Source of the DNA: UBA4742 sp963785815
GTDB lineage: Bacteria; Actinomycetota; Acidimicrobiia; Acidimicrobiales; Acidimicrobilacustridaceae
Assembly: GCA_963785815.1 (NCBI GenBank)
Contig: CAWAWN010000001.1
Span: 558,001 to 622,000, forward strand
Direction: 5' to 3'
DNA: 64,000 nucleotides
Shown here: positions 44,454 through 54,079 of the stretch, piece by piece
Position numbering within the stretch: position 1 is the stretch's first letter
Layout of the letters: every line of letters starts with the position of its first letter
Program-made: the position numbers and the translations under genes
The notes under the pieces: generated by a model
Seen by the model: the letters and a program-made list of their open reading frames with translations, nothing else
What the model was told of the DNA's origin: nothing
Databases searched by the model: none

Positions 44454-45184
44454 GGCGTGCCCGCCGGCTGGCCCAGGTAGGCCTCGCGCACCGCGTCGTG
44501 GTTGCGGATCTGCTCGGGCGTGCCCACGGCCAGGACCCGGCCGTAGTTGAGCACGTGGATGACGTGGCACACGTCCATGACCAGCTTCATGTCGTGCTCG
44601 ACCAGCACGATGCACACGCCCTCGTCGGCCACCTGGGTGAGCAGCCCGCTGAACCGCTCGGTCTCGGTGTCGTCCTGTCCGGCCGCCGGCTCGTCCAGCA
44701 GCAGCACCTTGGGCTCGCAGGCCAGAGCCCGGGCCATCTCCACCAGCCGCCCCTGACCGGTGGGTAGGGCGGTCACCCGCACGTCGGCCACCCCGGCCAG
44801 CCCCACCCGGGCCAGGATCTCGTCGACCTTGGCGTCGACGTCCACCTTGGTGTGGGACCAGCGCCGGTGGATGTCGGCAGCCACGCCCACGTTCTCCCGC
44901 ACCGTCAGCATGGTGAACAGCTCGAGGCGTTGGAAGGTGCGGGCCAGGCCCAGCCGCGCCCGACGCGTCGGGCTGAGGCGGGTCAGGTCGCGCCCCGACA
45001 GGGTGATGCGCCCCTCGGTGCTCGGCTGCAGGCCGGTGATGACGTTGAACAGGGTGGTCTTGCCCGCGCCGTTGGGACCGATGAGGCCGACCACCTGTCC
45101 GGCCTCGGCGCTGAGGGACACGTCGGCCAGGGCCATGTTGCCGCCGAAGCGCACCGACACCCCGGTCACCTCAAACAACGACAT
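44450..45184 (-). CDS. livG: Branched-chain amino acid ABC transporter ATPase (LivG)
   Basis: About 244 aa from the ATG at 45184 (AGG at nine bases; the ATG three codons earlier has its AGG too close). GPNGAGKTTLFNVITGL, LARTFQRLELFTMLTVRENV, ALPTGQGRLVEMARAL and VLLLDEPAAGQDDTETERF. The signature motif reads LPTGQ instead of LSGGQ, a variation common in LivG. It overlaps the 3' end of the permease gene. Confidence 0.92.
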   Translation of the reverse strand: MSLFEVTGVSVRFGGNMALADVSLSAEAGQVVGLIGPNGAGKTTLFNVITGLQPSTEGRITLSGRDLTRLSPTRRARLGLARTFQRLELFTMLTVRENVGVAADIHRRWSHTKVDVDAKVDEILARVGLAGVADVRVTALPTGQGRLVEMARALACEPKVLLLDEPAAGQDDTETERFSGLLTQVADEGVCIVLVEHDMKLVMDVCHVIHVLNYGRVLAVGTPEQIRNHDAVREAYLGQPAGTP

Positions 45185-47453
45185 GGGCACCATCCTCGTC
45201 GACCCCGTCGAGCGGCGTGTGCCCGCGGCCCACCGCGCCGTGGCCCAGGCTCACGCCCTCGAGGTGCAGGTGGGCGTCCACCTGCTCCAGACGAGCCTCG
45301 GTCCAGGGGACGGTCACGCCCACCCACTCCAGCGGGACCTCGGGCGCCGCGTCGGCGCCGACCTCGCCCGGCTCCGGGACGGCCAGGGGGGTGCCGGTGG
45401 CGTTGGCCGCGGCGGCGACGAAGGCTCCCGAGCCGGCCCGGACCCACACAGCCACCAGGGCCAGCACCAGGCTGACGGCGAACAGCAGCACCATCGGCCA
45501 GTTGGCGATCACCCCGGCCAGGCGCAGGGCCCAGACCACGGCCATGGCCACCAACATGGTGACCAGCACCGGGGTGTCGTCGCGCAGCGGCGCGAACCCG
45601 GCGCTGAACTGGGGGGCGGCGCCGCTGGGCTGGCGCCCGAGCCCGATGCCGGCCACCCCGGGGGTCAGGGTCTCGATGTTGGAGAACCAGGGCCAGACCG
45701 AGGCCAGCAGGGGCAGCAGGCCGTACAGAGCGATGCCCGCCAACAGGGCGCCGCCCACGAACCCGGCGCCGCCGATGACCACCAGCATGAAGATCGGCAA
45801 CCCGGTCACGAAGTCGAAGTTGTTCGGGCCGATCGACTGCAGCTGGGTGGCGTAGAGGGCACCGCCCAGCCCGGCCAGGGCGGCGGACAGCATGAACACG
45901 GCCAACCGGGTGCCCACCAGGTTGAGCCCGAAGGTGGCGCAGGCCGCCTCGCTGTCACGGATGGCCAGCAGCCGCCGCCCGAACGCGCTGCGGCGGATGC
46001 CCACCACGATCAGCGCGACCAACACGAACGTGACGACCACCAGCACCATCTGGGATTCCGGGCTCGAGAGCGAGTGGCCGAACACCTTGAGGGGCGAGAC
46101 GTCCAGGGTGCCCGACGAGAAGATGCTGATGTGCAGCGGACCCCAGCTCCAGTTGGGCAGCACGAAGATCCAGCGGTCCAACAGCACGGCGAAGGCGGCG
46201 GTGGCCAGGGCCAGGTAGATGCCCGACAGCCGCAGGGCGGGCAGGGCCACCAGCCCGCCCACCACGCCGCAGATCACCACCGCGGCCACCAGGCCCAGCG
46301 GGTTGCCCCCGGCGCCGAGGTGGGCCATGACCAGGCCACCGATGCCGGCGAAGCTGAGCTGGCACAACGAGATCTGCCCGGCGAAGCCGACCAGCGGCAC
46401 CAGCGACAGGGCCACGATGCCGATGGAGAAGATCTTCCCGTAGGTCAGCAGGTCGGGCTTGGACAGGGTGGTGGCCAGCACCAGCCCGAAGCCCAGGGTG
46501 AGCAGGCTGAACAGCACCAGGCCCTTGGTGGTGGGAGCCGGGAAGTACTCCCGGGCCCGCACGTGGCTGCGCAGCCGCTTGTTGGGCATGACCAGCAGCA
46601 CGACGAACAGCAGGATCACCGGCGCAGCCAGGCGCAGGCCGGCCACGTAGGGGCCCACCGTCCCGCTGGAGGGCAGGTAGCCGGCCAGGTAGCCGTCCAG
46701 GCAGCCGAGCACGATGGCGCCCACGAAGGTCATGGGCAGCGACCGCAGGCGGCCGAACACGGCGGCGCCGTAGGCGTTGACGATGAGCAACGACAACACG
46801 GTGGCCGACAGCCCGGCCGAGGAGGCGATGAGGATCCCGCCCAGCGCGGCCAGCGACGTGCCGACGGCCCAACTCGACTGAGCGATCAGGTGGGACCGGG
46901 CACCGTTGAGCAGGGCCAGCGGTCGGTCGTCCACCACCGCGCGCATGGCCACGCCCAACCGGCTGCGGTAGAGCAGCAGGCGCAGGCCGATGGCCACCGC
47001 CACCGCCACCCCGATGGTGATGAGCTGGTGGTAGGTGATGGTGGTGGGCCCCAGCGTCACCTTGTCACCGGCGAAGAAGGGGGGCACCACCCGGGCCACG
47101 CTGGGCCCCCAGATCCACTGCGACAACCCGATCATGGCCACCAGCAAGGAGATCGACACCACTAACTTCGTGGCCTCGCTGGTCCCCTCCAGTCCCCGGA
47201 AGATCACCCGCTCGAGCAGCACGCCGAACAGCGGCGCGGCGACCGCCAGGATGATCACGATCGACACCGGGGCCGGCCATCCCCAGCCGATGGTCATCTG
47301 CCAGTACAGGAAGGCGGCCAGCATGCCGGCCGCCCCGTGGGCGAAGTTGAAGACCCCGGTGGTGGTGTAGGTCAGCACCAGGCCGCTGCCGATCACGGCG
47401 TAGATGGCGGCCGTGCTCAGCCCGACGATCGTGAAGACGAGGAACTTGTCCAA
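45171..47453 (-). CDS. LivH-LivM fused permease
   Basis: Single 760-residue membrane protein made of the two permeases of a Liv importer. Residues about 1-295 are LivH-like (VGLSTAAIYAVIGSGLVLTY, TTGVFNFAHGAAGMLAAFLY) and about 305-640 LivM-like (ISLCQLSFAGIGGLVMAHLG, ALRLSGIYLALATAAFAVLL). The C-terminus carries extra helices and a polar tail. The only start that fits the family N-terminus is TTG at 47453. Both halves are usually separate genes. Together with the binding protein and two ATPases this is a full importer. Confidence 0.92.
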   Translation of the reverse strand: MDKFLVFTIVGLSTAAIYAVIGSGLVLTYTTTGVFNFAHGAAGMLAAFLYWQMTIGWGWPAPVSIVIILAVAAPLFGVLLERVIFRGLEGTSEATKLVVSISLLVAMIGLSQWIWGPSVARVVPPFFAGDKVTLGPTTITYHQLITIGVAVAVAIGLRLLLYRSRLGVAMRAVVDDRPLALLNGARSHLIAQSSWAVGTSLAALGGILIASSAGLSATVLSLLIVNAYGAAVFGRLRSLPMTFVGAIVLGCLDGYLAGYLPSSGTVGPYVAGLRLAAPVILLFVVLLVMPNKRLRSHVRAREYFPAPTTKGLVLFSLLTLGFGLVLATTLSKPDLLTYGKIFSIGIVALSLVPLVGFAGQISLCQLSFAGIGGLVMAHLGAGGNPLGLVAAVVICGVVGGLVALPALRLSGIYLALATAAFAVLLDRWIFVLPNWSWGPLHISIFSSGTLDVSPLKVFGHSLSSPESQMVLVVVTFVLVALIVVGIRRSAFGRRLLAIRDSEAACATFGLNLVGTRLAVFMLSAALAGLGGALYATQLQSIGPNNFDFVTGLPIFMLVVIGGAGFVGGALLAGIALYGLLPLLASVWPWFSNIETLTPGVAGIGLGRQPSGAAPQFSAGFAPLRDDTPVLVTMLVAMAVVWALRLAGVIANWPMVLLFAVSLVLALVAVWVRAGSGAFVAAAANATGTPLAVPEPGEVGADAAPEVPLEWVGVTVPWTEARLEQVDAHLHLEGVSLGHGAVGRGHTPLDGVDEDGAHVVV

Positions 47454-47532
47454 ACCTCAGGCTCCAGTCGGGGGGACCGTCTCGGGCCGGGTGTGAGCGG
47501 TCATCAGCGTAGGTCGACCAGGGGATGCCCGC

Positions 47533-48999
47533 TCAGTGGAGGTCGCTCATGGACTTGCCCACGTCGCTCAACGTCGTGCCGGTCCCGTAGTTGCCGGTGA
47601 GGGCCACCACGTTGGACGATTCGCAGTTGAAGCCGCCGGTCTCGGGCGGCCACTTCACGATGGTCCAGCCCGTGGAGGATGCCTTCATGATGCCCATGCA
47701 GGCGCTGGCCTTGGTGCCGTTGGACGGGTTCGACGGGGCCTGGAGGCCACCCCCGGTCCAGGTGGTCACCTTGTGGGCGGCGTCGAACACGCACTTCGGG
47801 GTCACGTTGCCGCCACACGACTTGACCGACTGGGCGAACAGCAACCAGGCGGAGAACGAGTTGAGCCCCAGCGCGGCGCGCTTGCGGGTGCTGGCCGGGT
47901 CGTACTTGTCGAACAAGGCCTCGTACTGCTTGATCGCGGGCGAGTCGGACTCGAACGGGGTGGTCCCCACGCCCACGTAGACCGGCTCGAAGTCGAGGGC
48001 CTTGCCCGCCCCGGCCAGAGTCTTGGGGTCGTACTGGTTGGCCGCCGCCGTGATCCACTCGAGCTTGTAGTTGATCGACGCCAGGGCCGAGATCAGCTGG
48101 CTGAAGTCCGACGGCTCTCCGACGTAGAAGAGGCCCTTCACCCCGGCGTCCTTGATGGCCTGGGCGATGGGGGTCCAGGTCGGCTCCCCGGTGGAGTTGT
48201 ACTGGGCGTCGTACACGGCCTTGCCGAACCCCAGCTTCTGGCCCGCCTCCTCGTACTGGTCCTTGTTGGTGATGGTCGTGGCCACGTTGCCGGTGAGGTA
48301 GCCCACGTTGTTCACCGAATCGGGGTACTTCGCCGCCATGTAGCGCGCCATCCCGAAGTTCAGCGAGTTGTTCGGCCCCGGCGTCACCTGGGTGGTCAGG
48401 TCGGCCCCGCGGGCCTCGGAGGTGACCAGGTACGCGGGGTAATCGGGCAGCAGGCACGTGAGGCGGGTCTTCTGGCCGGTGCTGTCGAACACGCCGCCGC
48501 CGCCCACCAGGGCGAAGTCCTGGCTGCAGGCGGTGGTGACCTTGGCGTTGTAGTCGAAGATGGCGGCGTCGAGCAGGTCGTCCTTGATCAACCGCCCGTT
48601 GATGCCGCCCAGCGAGTTGCACCACTTCGTGAACACCGTGCTGGCGTCGAACAGCTCCTGGTTGAGCCCCGGCGCACCGGCGAAACCCGGGTCCGAGATG
48701 GTGCCCACCTCGATCTGGTCGGCGGTGACGCCCCGGCCGGTGGCCGCGTTGGTCTGGCCCGCGGGCTTGGGCCCGCACACCGGCTGGTCCATGGTGCCGA
48801 AGGTGGCGGCGCTGGTGGTGGCGGCCGCCGTGGTCGAGGTGGCACCCCCGCCGTTGGCCTGGGTGTCCGAGCCGGATCGGGAGCACGCTGCCGCGGCCAG
48901 CACCAAAACGGCCAGCACCGCCATCGCCGTGCCCGTCCGGCGCCGCGATGGCCCTCGTGGCGCGGTCGGCTCATGCAGCAGGACTCGGACCCTTGCCAT
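47533..48999 (-). CDS. Branched-chain amino acid ABC transporter substrate-binding lipoprotein
   Basis: A 488-residue exported binding protein. ATG at 48999 follows GGGGGA; signal peptide GTAMAVLAVLVLAAAACSRS ends in a lipobox (AAAAC), so it is membrane-anchored. A Thr/Ala-rich linker leads to a periplasmic-binding fold of the Peripla_BP_6 type (VTADQIEVGTISDPGFAGAP, KLEWITAAANQYDPKTLAGA). First gene of the Liv operon. Ligand not evident. Confidence 0.9.
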   Translation of the reverse strand: MARVRVLLHEPTAPRGPSRRRTGTAMAVLAVLVLAAAACSRSGSDTQANGGGATSTTAAATTSAATFGTMDQPVCGPKPAGQTNAATGRGVTADQIEVGTISDPGFAGAPGLNQELFDASTVFTKWCNSLGGINGRLIKDDLLDAAIFDYNAKVTTACSQDFALVGGGGVFDSTGQKTRLTCLLPDYPAYLVTSEARGADLTTQVTPGPNNSLNFGMARYMAAKYPDSVNNVGYLTGNVATTITNKDQYEEAGQKLGFGKAVYDAQYNSTGEPTWTPIAQAIKDAGVKGLFYVGEPSDFSQLISALASINYKLEWITAAANQYDPKTLAGAGKALDFEPVYVGVGTTPFESDSPAIKQYEALFDKYDPASTRKRAALGLNSFSAWLLFAQSVKSCGGNVTPKCVFDAAHKVTTWTGGGLQAPSNPSNGTKASACMGIMKASSTGWTIVKWPPETGGFNCESSNVVALTGNYGTGTTLSDVGKSMSDLH

Positions 49000-49088
49000 C
49001 AAATCCCCCTGGGGCGCCGTCGACGTGGGCACAAAACAGGAACAGGTTCTAGCACGGCCGCATGGGCCGCGCCGCGCGTCACCGTAAG

Positions 49089-49721
49089 TCAGGTGGGGCC
49101 GAGATGGCCGTCGGGGTCCGAGGCCGGGGGCGCGGCCAGGGGGTCGTCGTCGTCGTGGCCCTCCACCCCCGCGCCGGTGAGCAGCACCGACACCGTGGCC
49201 CACAGGATGCGCAGGTCCAGCAGGGGCGACTGGGTCTCGACGTACTCCAGGTCGTGCTCGATGCGCTCGCTCCACGACAGGGCGTTGCGACCTCGGATCT
49301 GGGCCAGCCCGGTGAGCCCGGGCCGACAGACCAGCCGCCGCCGCTGCCGGGCGTCGTAGCGCTCGACCTGGTAGGCCAGCGTGGGTCGGGGACCGACCAC
49401 GCTCATCTCCCCGCGCGCCACGTTGAGGAGGTTGGGCAGCTCGTCGAGCGAGCTGCGGCGCAGCCACCGCCCGGCCCGGGTGATCCGCGAGTCGTCTGGG
49501 ATGATCGGGTTGTCCCCCACCACCATGGTGCGGAACTTGATCATCTCGAAGGAGCGTCCGCCCCGCCCCACCCGCGCCTGGCGGAACAGCACCGGGCCCC
49601 GAGAGGTGAGCTTGACGGCCAGGGCGCAGGGCAGGGCCACCAGCGCGGCGGGCACGGCCACCACGGCCAGCAGCACCAGGTCGACCACCCGCTTGCCCAG
49701 GTACGAGCCGCCGTCGCTCAT
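49089..49721 (-). CDS. Phosphoglycosyl transferase (PglC/WcaJ C-terminal type)
   Basis: A 210-residue monotopic phosphoglycosyl transferase that starts glycan assembly by moving a sugar-phosphate to undecaprenyl phosphate. One re-entrant helix (VVDLVLLAVVAVPAALVALP) is followed by GPVLFRQARVGRGGRSFEMI-KFRTM, the D-E pair in RRSSLDELPNLLNVARGEMS and VGPRPTL. Its short form is like PglC. ATGA overlap with the epimerase gene upstream. Confidence 0.92.
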   Translation of the reverse strand: MSDGGSYLGKRVVDLVLLAVVAVPAALVALPCALAVKLTSRGPVLFRQARVGRGGRSFEMIKFRTMVVGDNPIIPDDSRITRAGRWLRRSSLDELPNLLNVARGEMSVVGPRPTLAYQVERYDARQRRRLVCRPGLTGLAQIRGRNALSWSERIEHDLEYVETQSPLLDLRILWATVSVLLTGAGVEGHDDDDPLAAPPASDPDGHLGPT

Positions 49722-50680
49722 GCCGATGCGGGAGGCTCGGATCCGCGGCCCGGCGAGCGCCCAGCCAGCCAGGTCACCGTCGCCTCCAGCCCGTCGCGAA
49801 GCCCGACGGGCTCGACCTCGGGGAACAGCTCGACCAGGCGGGCGTTGTCGGCCTGGGAGTGGCGGACGTCGCCGGCCCGGGCCGGCAGGTGGTCGACGAC
49901 CAGCTCACGGCCGACCACCTCCCCGAGCAGGGCCACCAGGGTCAACAGGTCGGTCCGGGTGCCGTACGCCAGGTTCACCGGCCCGGGGCTGGTCACCCCG
50001 CGGGTGGCCGCCGCCGCCAGCACCGCCGCCACCGTGCCCACGTAGGTGAAGTCGCGGCTCTGGCGGCCGTCGCCGTGCACGGGCAGCGGCCGGCCCTCGA
50101 GGGCGGCCGCGGCGAAGGCGGGCACCACCGCGGCGTAGGCGTGGCCCGGCATCTGGAGCGGTCCGAACACGTTGAAGAAGCGCAAGGCCAGCACGGGCAG
50201 GCCGAACGAGTGCTGCCAGGCCAGGGCGTAGGACTCGGTGGCCAGCTTCGACGCGGCGTAGGGGCTGAGCGGCGCCACGGCCTGGTCCTCGCGCTTGGGC
50301 AGCGCCGGGTTGGCGCCGTACACGGACGACGAGGACGCCACCACCACCAGCGGGCCGCCGGCGCGGCGCGCCGCCTCCAGCACCGACACCGTGCCGGTGG
50401 CGTTGGCCACGTGGCTGGCCACGGGATCGGCCAGCGAACGCGGCACCGACGGCCGGGCCGCCAGGTGAATCACGGCGCCGGCGCCCACCATGGCCGCATC
50501 GAGCGTGTCGCCGTCGACGATCGTGCCCTCCACCAGCTCGACCGCGAGCCCCGCCAGGTTGTCCCGAGACCCGGTGGACAGGTCGTCCACCACCGTGACC
50601 TGGTCGACGCCGGCGCTCAGCAGCGTGGCGCACAGGTTGGCGCCGATGAAGCCGGCCCCACCCGTCACCACCACCTTCAC
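49718..50680 (-). CDS. NAD-dependent sugar epimerase/dehydratase (SDR)
   Basis: Extended SDR of 320 aa: MKVVVTGGAGFIGANLCATL (NAD-binding), VASSSSVYG and the catalytic Y-x3-K in PLSPYAASKLATESY. It resembles UDP-glucose 4-epimerases of polysaccharide loci. Coupled to the phosphoglycosyl transferase. It may supply UDP-Gal or UDP-GalNAc-type sugars. Confidence 0.9.
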   Translation of the reverse strand: MKVVVTGGAGFIGANLCATLLSAGVDQVTVVDDLSTGSRDNLAGLAVELVEGTIVDGDTLDAAMVGAGAVIHLAARPSVPRSLADPVASHVANATGTVSVLEAARRAGGPLVVVASSSSVYGANPALPKREDQAVAPLSPYAASKLATESYALAWQHSFGLPVLALRFFNVFGPLQMPGHAYAAVVPAFAAAALEGRPLPVHGDGRQSRDFTYVGTVAAVLAAAATRGVTSPGPVNLAYGTRTDLLTLVALLGEVVGRELVVDHLPARAGDVRHSQADNARLVELFPEVEPVGLRDGLEATVTWLAGRSPGRGSEPPASA

Positions 50681-50782
50681 GTCGTCGCTCCCCTGGGGTC
50701 ACCGAGCTCTCCATCGCCGGCGCGGGCGACGTCCGACCCTACCCGGCCCGTCTCGCGGCCCCGAACCATCCCCCTTCTCCCG

Positions 50783-50829
50783 AACCTGTCAGCTGAGCGG
50801 CCCCACACGGCCCGCTGGCCTGACAGGTT
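50783..50829. promoter_or_regulatory. Long inverted repeat in a divergent promoter region
   Basis: Perfect 10-bp arms AACCTGTCAG and CTGACAGGTT separated by 27 nt, with further internal pairing (AGCGG/CCGCT). It sits between the divergent epimerase and aminotransferase genes, so a terminator role is unlikely; an operator or structured 5' leader is more likely. No regulator gene is close. Confidence 0.5.
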
Positions 50830-50888
50830 GCGCGATCGGCCGTGCCGGGCATCCCGGTCCGTCGGTGGCGACGAGTACGGTGCCGGCG

Positions 50889-52016
50889 ATGGCCGGACGC
50901 ATCTACCTCTCGCCCCCTGACGTCGGCGCGGCCGAGCGCGAGGCGCTGCTGGCCGCCTTCGACGGCGGCTGGATCGCGCCGGTGGGTCCCGACGTCGACG
51001 CCTTCGAGGCCGAGGTCGCCGCCGTGGCGGGCCGGGCCCTGGGGGCGGCGTTGTCGAGCGGCACCGCCGCCCTGCACCTGGCCCTGATGCTGGTCGGGGT
51101 GGGTCCGGGCGACGAGGTGGTGGTGCCCAGCCTCACCTTCGTGGCCACGGCCAACGCGGTGGGCTACCTGGGGGCCACCCCCGTGTTCGTCGACGCCGAC
51201 CCGGCCAGCTGGCAGATCGATCCCCGCCTGGTGGGCGAGCTGCTCGACACCCGGGCCGCGGCCGGACGGCGACCGGCCGCGGTGGTGACCGTCGACCTCT
51301 ACGGCCAATGTGCCGACGCCGACCCCATCGCCCAGGCCTGCGCCCGTCACGGCATCGCGCTGGTCGAGGACGCGGCCGAGGCCCTGGGCGCCACCTACCA
51401 CGGCCGCCCGGCCGGATCCCTGGCCCCGATCGGCATCTTCTCGTTCAACGGCAACAAGGTCATCACCACCAGCGGGGGCGGGATGCTGGTGTCCGACGAC
51501 GAGGACCTGGTGGCCCGGGCCCGCTACCTGGCCACCCAGGCCCGCCAGCCCGCCCCGCACTACGAGCACACCGAGGTCGGCTTCAACTACCGGTTGAGCA
51601 ACCTGCTGGCCGCCCTGGGTCGGGCCCAGCTGCGCACCCTGCAGGCCCGCATCGCTCGTCGCCGCGCCATCCGGGCCCGCTACGTCGAGGCGCTCGGTGC
51701 CCACCCCGGGGTGACCTTCATGCCCGACGCCGACTACGGCCGGCCCATCAACTGGCTCACCGTGCTCCAGGTCGACCCGGAGCAGGCCGGGACCGACCGC
51801 GAGGCGTTGCGCATCGCCCTCGAGGCCGCCGACATCGAGGCCCGACCGGCCTGGAAGCCGCTGCACCTCCAGCCCCTCTTCGCCGGCTGCGAGCGGGTAG
51901 GGGGCGAGGTGTCCGAGCGCATCTTCGCCCACGGCCTGTGCCTGCCCAGCGGCAGCTCGTTGACCGACGCCGACCAGGACCGCGTCATCGACGTGCTCCT
52001 CGAGCAGCTCGTCTAG
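50889..52016 (+). CDS. DegT/DnrJ/EryC1 aminotransferase (PglE-like)
   Basis: PLP-dependent sugar aminotransferase of 375 aa. MAGRIYLSPPDVGAAEREAL, the PLP-phosphate site LSSGTAALHLALMLVGVGPG, DAAEALGA, and the Schiff-base lysine in FSFNGNKVITTSGGGML. This family aminates 4-keto sugars made by PglF-type dehydratases. The product could then be acetylated by the PglD-like enzyme. Confidence 0.92.
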   Translation: MAGRIYLSPPDVGAAEREALLAAFDGGWIAPVGPDVDAFEAEVAAVAGRALGAALSSGTAALHLALMLVGVGPGDEVVVPSLTFVATANAVGYLGATPVFVDADPASWQIDPRLVGELLDTRAAAGRRPAAVVTVDLYGQCADADPIAQACARHGIALVEDAAEALGATYHGRPAGSLAPIGIFSFNGNKVITTSGGGMLVSDDEDLVARARYLATQARQPAPHYEHTEVGFNYRLSNLLAALGRAQLRTLQARIARRRAIRARYVEALGAHPGVTFMPDADYGRPINWLTVLQVDPEQAGTDREALRIALEAADIEARPAWKPLHLQPLFAGCERVGGEVSERIFAHGLCLPSGSSLTDADQDRVIDVLLEQLV

Positions 52017-52891
52017 TCACTCCGTCCCGCGTAGCGCACGCGGTTGACCACGTCGCGCAGCTCGTCCTCCACGCCCATGCCGCCGGCCACCTTGCGCTCG
52101 AACCAGCGCATCCCGTCGCTGACCTGGACGGGTGAGCGGGCCAGGTGCCACGGATCGGTGTCGCCGTAGCGGTTGGGGCGCGTGCCGGCCACCGCCGCCG
52201 AACGGAACCGGCGGCGCACGGCCCGCTGGGCCGCGGGGTGGCCGACCAACGCCTTCGGGTAGGCGAAGTGGTCGACGGCCTGGCCGCTGTGGTGCGAGAT
52301 CAGCTCGATCGACCGGTCGAGCTCGTCGTCGACCCGCGCCGGGTCCAGGCGATCCAACAGGGCATGGCTGTGGGTGTGCGAGCCGAGCCGCCAGCCGGCG
52401 TCGACCAGATCGCCCAGCGCCGACCACGACAGCGGGCGACCCTCGTCGGGGAAGGAGCGGCCCGTGTCGATGAACTCGGTGGCCACGTACAGCAGCGCCG
52501 GCAGCTGGTACCGGCTCAGGATGGGGGCGGCCACCTCGGCCAGGTCCTGGGTGCCGTCGTCGAAGGTGATCACCACGGGGTCGGCCCCGGCCGGGACGTC
52601 CGGCGGCGGGCCCGGCCGGGCCAGCTGCTCGAGTGCCTGGTCCAGCGTGGTGACCCGACCGGACGCGGCCAACGCCGCCATCTGCTCGTCGAACAGCCCG
52701 GTGGGCAGGTCCACCTCCATGGAGCTGGTCCGACCCACCCGGTGGTAGATCAGGACGACCACGCCCCGCGCCGGGCGGTGCACCCGGTCGGCCAGCTCGG
52801 CCACCGCCTTGACGGCCCGCCGACGGGCGGAGGGAGCCGGCGCGCCGGACTCGGCGGCCGACGACGGGACGCCCACAGGTTCGCCGGTCAT
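52013..52891 (-). CDS. Polysaccharide deacetylase (NodB homology)
   Basis: A 292-residue carbohydrate esterase family 4 protein: VVLIYHRVGRTSSM, the motif-1 Asp pair TFDDGTQDLAEVAAPILSRY and the metal His in LGSHTHSHALLDRLD. No signal peptide, so it may act on cytoplasmic or lipid-linked intermediates or be exported another way. Its stop overlaps that of the convergent aminotransferase. It lies 3 bp after the glycosyltransferase gene upstream. Confidence 0.9.
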   Translation of the reverse strand: MTGEPVGVPSSAAESGAPAPSARRRAVKAVAELADRVHRPARGVVVLIYHRVGRTSSMEVDLPTGLFDEQMAALAASGRVTTLDQALEQLARPGPPPDVPAGADPVVITFDDGTQDLAEVAAPILSRYQLPALLYVATEFIDTGRSFPDEGRPLSWSALGDLVDAGWRLGSHTHSHALLDRLDPARVDDELDRSIELISHHSGQAVDHFAYPKALVGHPAAQRAVRRRFRSAAVAGTRPNRYGDTDPWHLARSPVQVSDGMRWFERKVAGGMGVEDELRDVVNRVRYAGRSD

Positions 52892-52894
52892 CGA

Positions 52895-54079
52895 TCAGAC
52901 CGTACCGGCCACATCGGCCAGCAGCTCGACCCAGCGCTCCGCCACCACCTCGAGCGAGAAGCGGTCCAGGCACCGCTGCCGACCGGCCGCACCCAGGGCC
53001 TCGGCCTGCTCCGGCGAGCTCGCCGGGCCCACCACCGCGCCCAGGGCGGCGGCCAACGCCGCCGCCGAACGGTCCGCCACCAGCACGCCCGTCTCCCCGT
53101 CGACCACCACCTCGGCCACACCCCCCACGTCGCAGGCCACCACCGGCAGGCCGCACAGACCGGCCTCGATGGCCACCGCGGGGATGCCCTCGGTGCGGCT
53201 GGGCAGCACCAGCACGTCGGCGGCCGCCAGCAGCCGGGCCGGTTCGCGCCGCGATCCGATCAGGTGCACGCGGCCGGGGGCCACCCACCGGGCCCGGGCC
53301 AGGAGCGGATCGTGCAGCGGTCCCGCGCCGGCCACGACGAGCTGCGCACCGACCAGCTCGGCCATGGCGTCGACGGCCAGGCCCGGATCCTTCTCGGCTG
53401 ACAGCGCGCCCAGGTACGCGATGAGGGGACGGTCCGGATCGATCGCTCCGCCGTCGGGGTCGACGCCGGGCGCGGCGTCGAGCACGGCCTGGAGGCTGCG
53501 CCGGGCGGCCGGTCGATCGGCGGGCGCGGTGGGGACGAAGGCGGCCGGAGCCACGCCGGTGGGGATCACCACGACCCGGTCGGGGCGCAGCCCGTAGAGC
53601 TCCACCAGCTGGTCGGCTGCGCCCGGCCACAGCGCCACCACCCGGGCCGCCCGCCGGAGGGCGGCCCCGGTGCGCAACCGGCGACCTCGGGTGGTGGCCC
53701 AGAAGGCCGGATCGCCGATGCTGCGGTACACGAAGGGCCGCCGCGCCGCAGCCGCCGCCGCCGCCCCGAAGGGCAGCGTGGACGAGCCGTGGCCGATGAC
53801 AGCCGCCGCCGCCCGCGCCCGTCGGGTCAGCCCGACCAGGGCGGCGGGGTCGTGGCGGCGCCGGCCCAGGGCGGGCAGGTCGAGCGGGGCCGTCCGGCCG
53901 CCCAGGCCGCGGGCGTCGGGATCTGCGGCCACCGGATCGCCCGCCGCCGCCGAACCGGGCCACAGCGCCACGGTGGTCACCGGCACACCCCGGTCGGCCA
54001 GCGCCTCGCCCAGCTGCACGGCCGCCACCTCGGCCCCCCGCCGATCGGTGCTGGTGACCACCGACAAGACGTCCATCAC
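52895..54079 (-). CDS. Glycosyltransferase family 4
   Basis: GT-B enzyme of 394 aa: MMDVLSVVTSTDRRGAEVAA, LIAYLGALSAEKDPGLAVDA and the E-x7-E site in SRTEGIPAVAIEAGLCGLPV. Start overlaps the stop of the next upstream glycosyltransferase (ATGA). Part of a three-gene minus-strand transcript with the deacetylase. Confidence 0.9.
   Translation of the reverse strand: MMDVLSVVTSTDRRGAEVAAVQLGEALADRGVPVTTVALWPGSAAAGDPVAADPDARGLGGRTAPLDLPALGRRRHDPAALVGLTRRARAAAAVIGHGSSTLPFGAAAAAAARRPFVYRSIGDPAFWATTRGRRLRTGAALRRAARVVALWPGAADQLVELYGLRPDRVVVIPTGVAPAAFVPTAPADRPAARRSLQAVLDAAPGVDPDGGAIDPDRPLIAYLGALSAEKDPGLAVDAMAELVGAQLVVAGAGPLHDPLLARARWVAPGRVHLIGSRREPARLLAAADVLVLPSRTEGIPAVAIEAGLCGLPVVACDVGGVAEVVVDGETGVLVADRSAAALAAALGAVVGPASSPEQAEALGAAGRQRCLDRFSLEVVAERWVELLADVAGTV

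Noticed and set aside
44760..47165. Long plus-strand open frame antisense to the Liv permease
   Set aside because: Gln/His/Gly-rich shadow with no recognisable motif.
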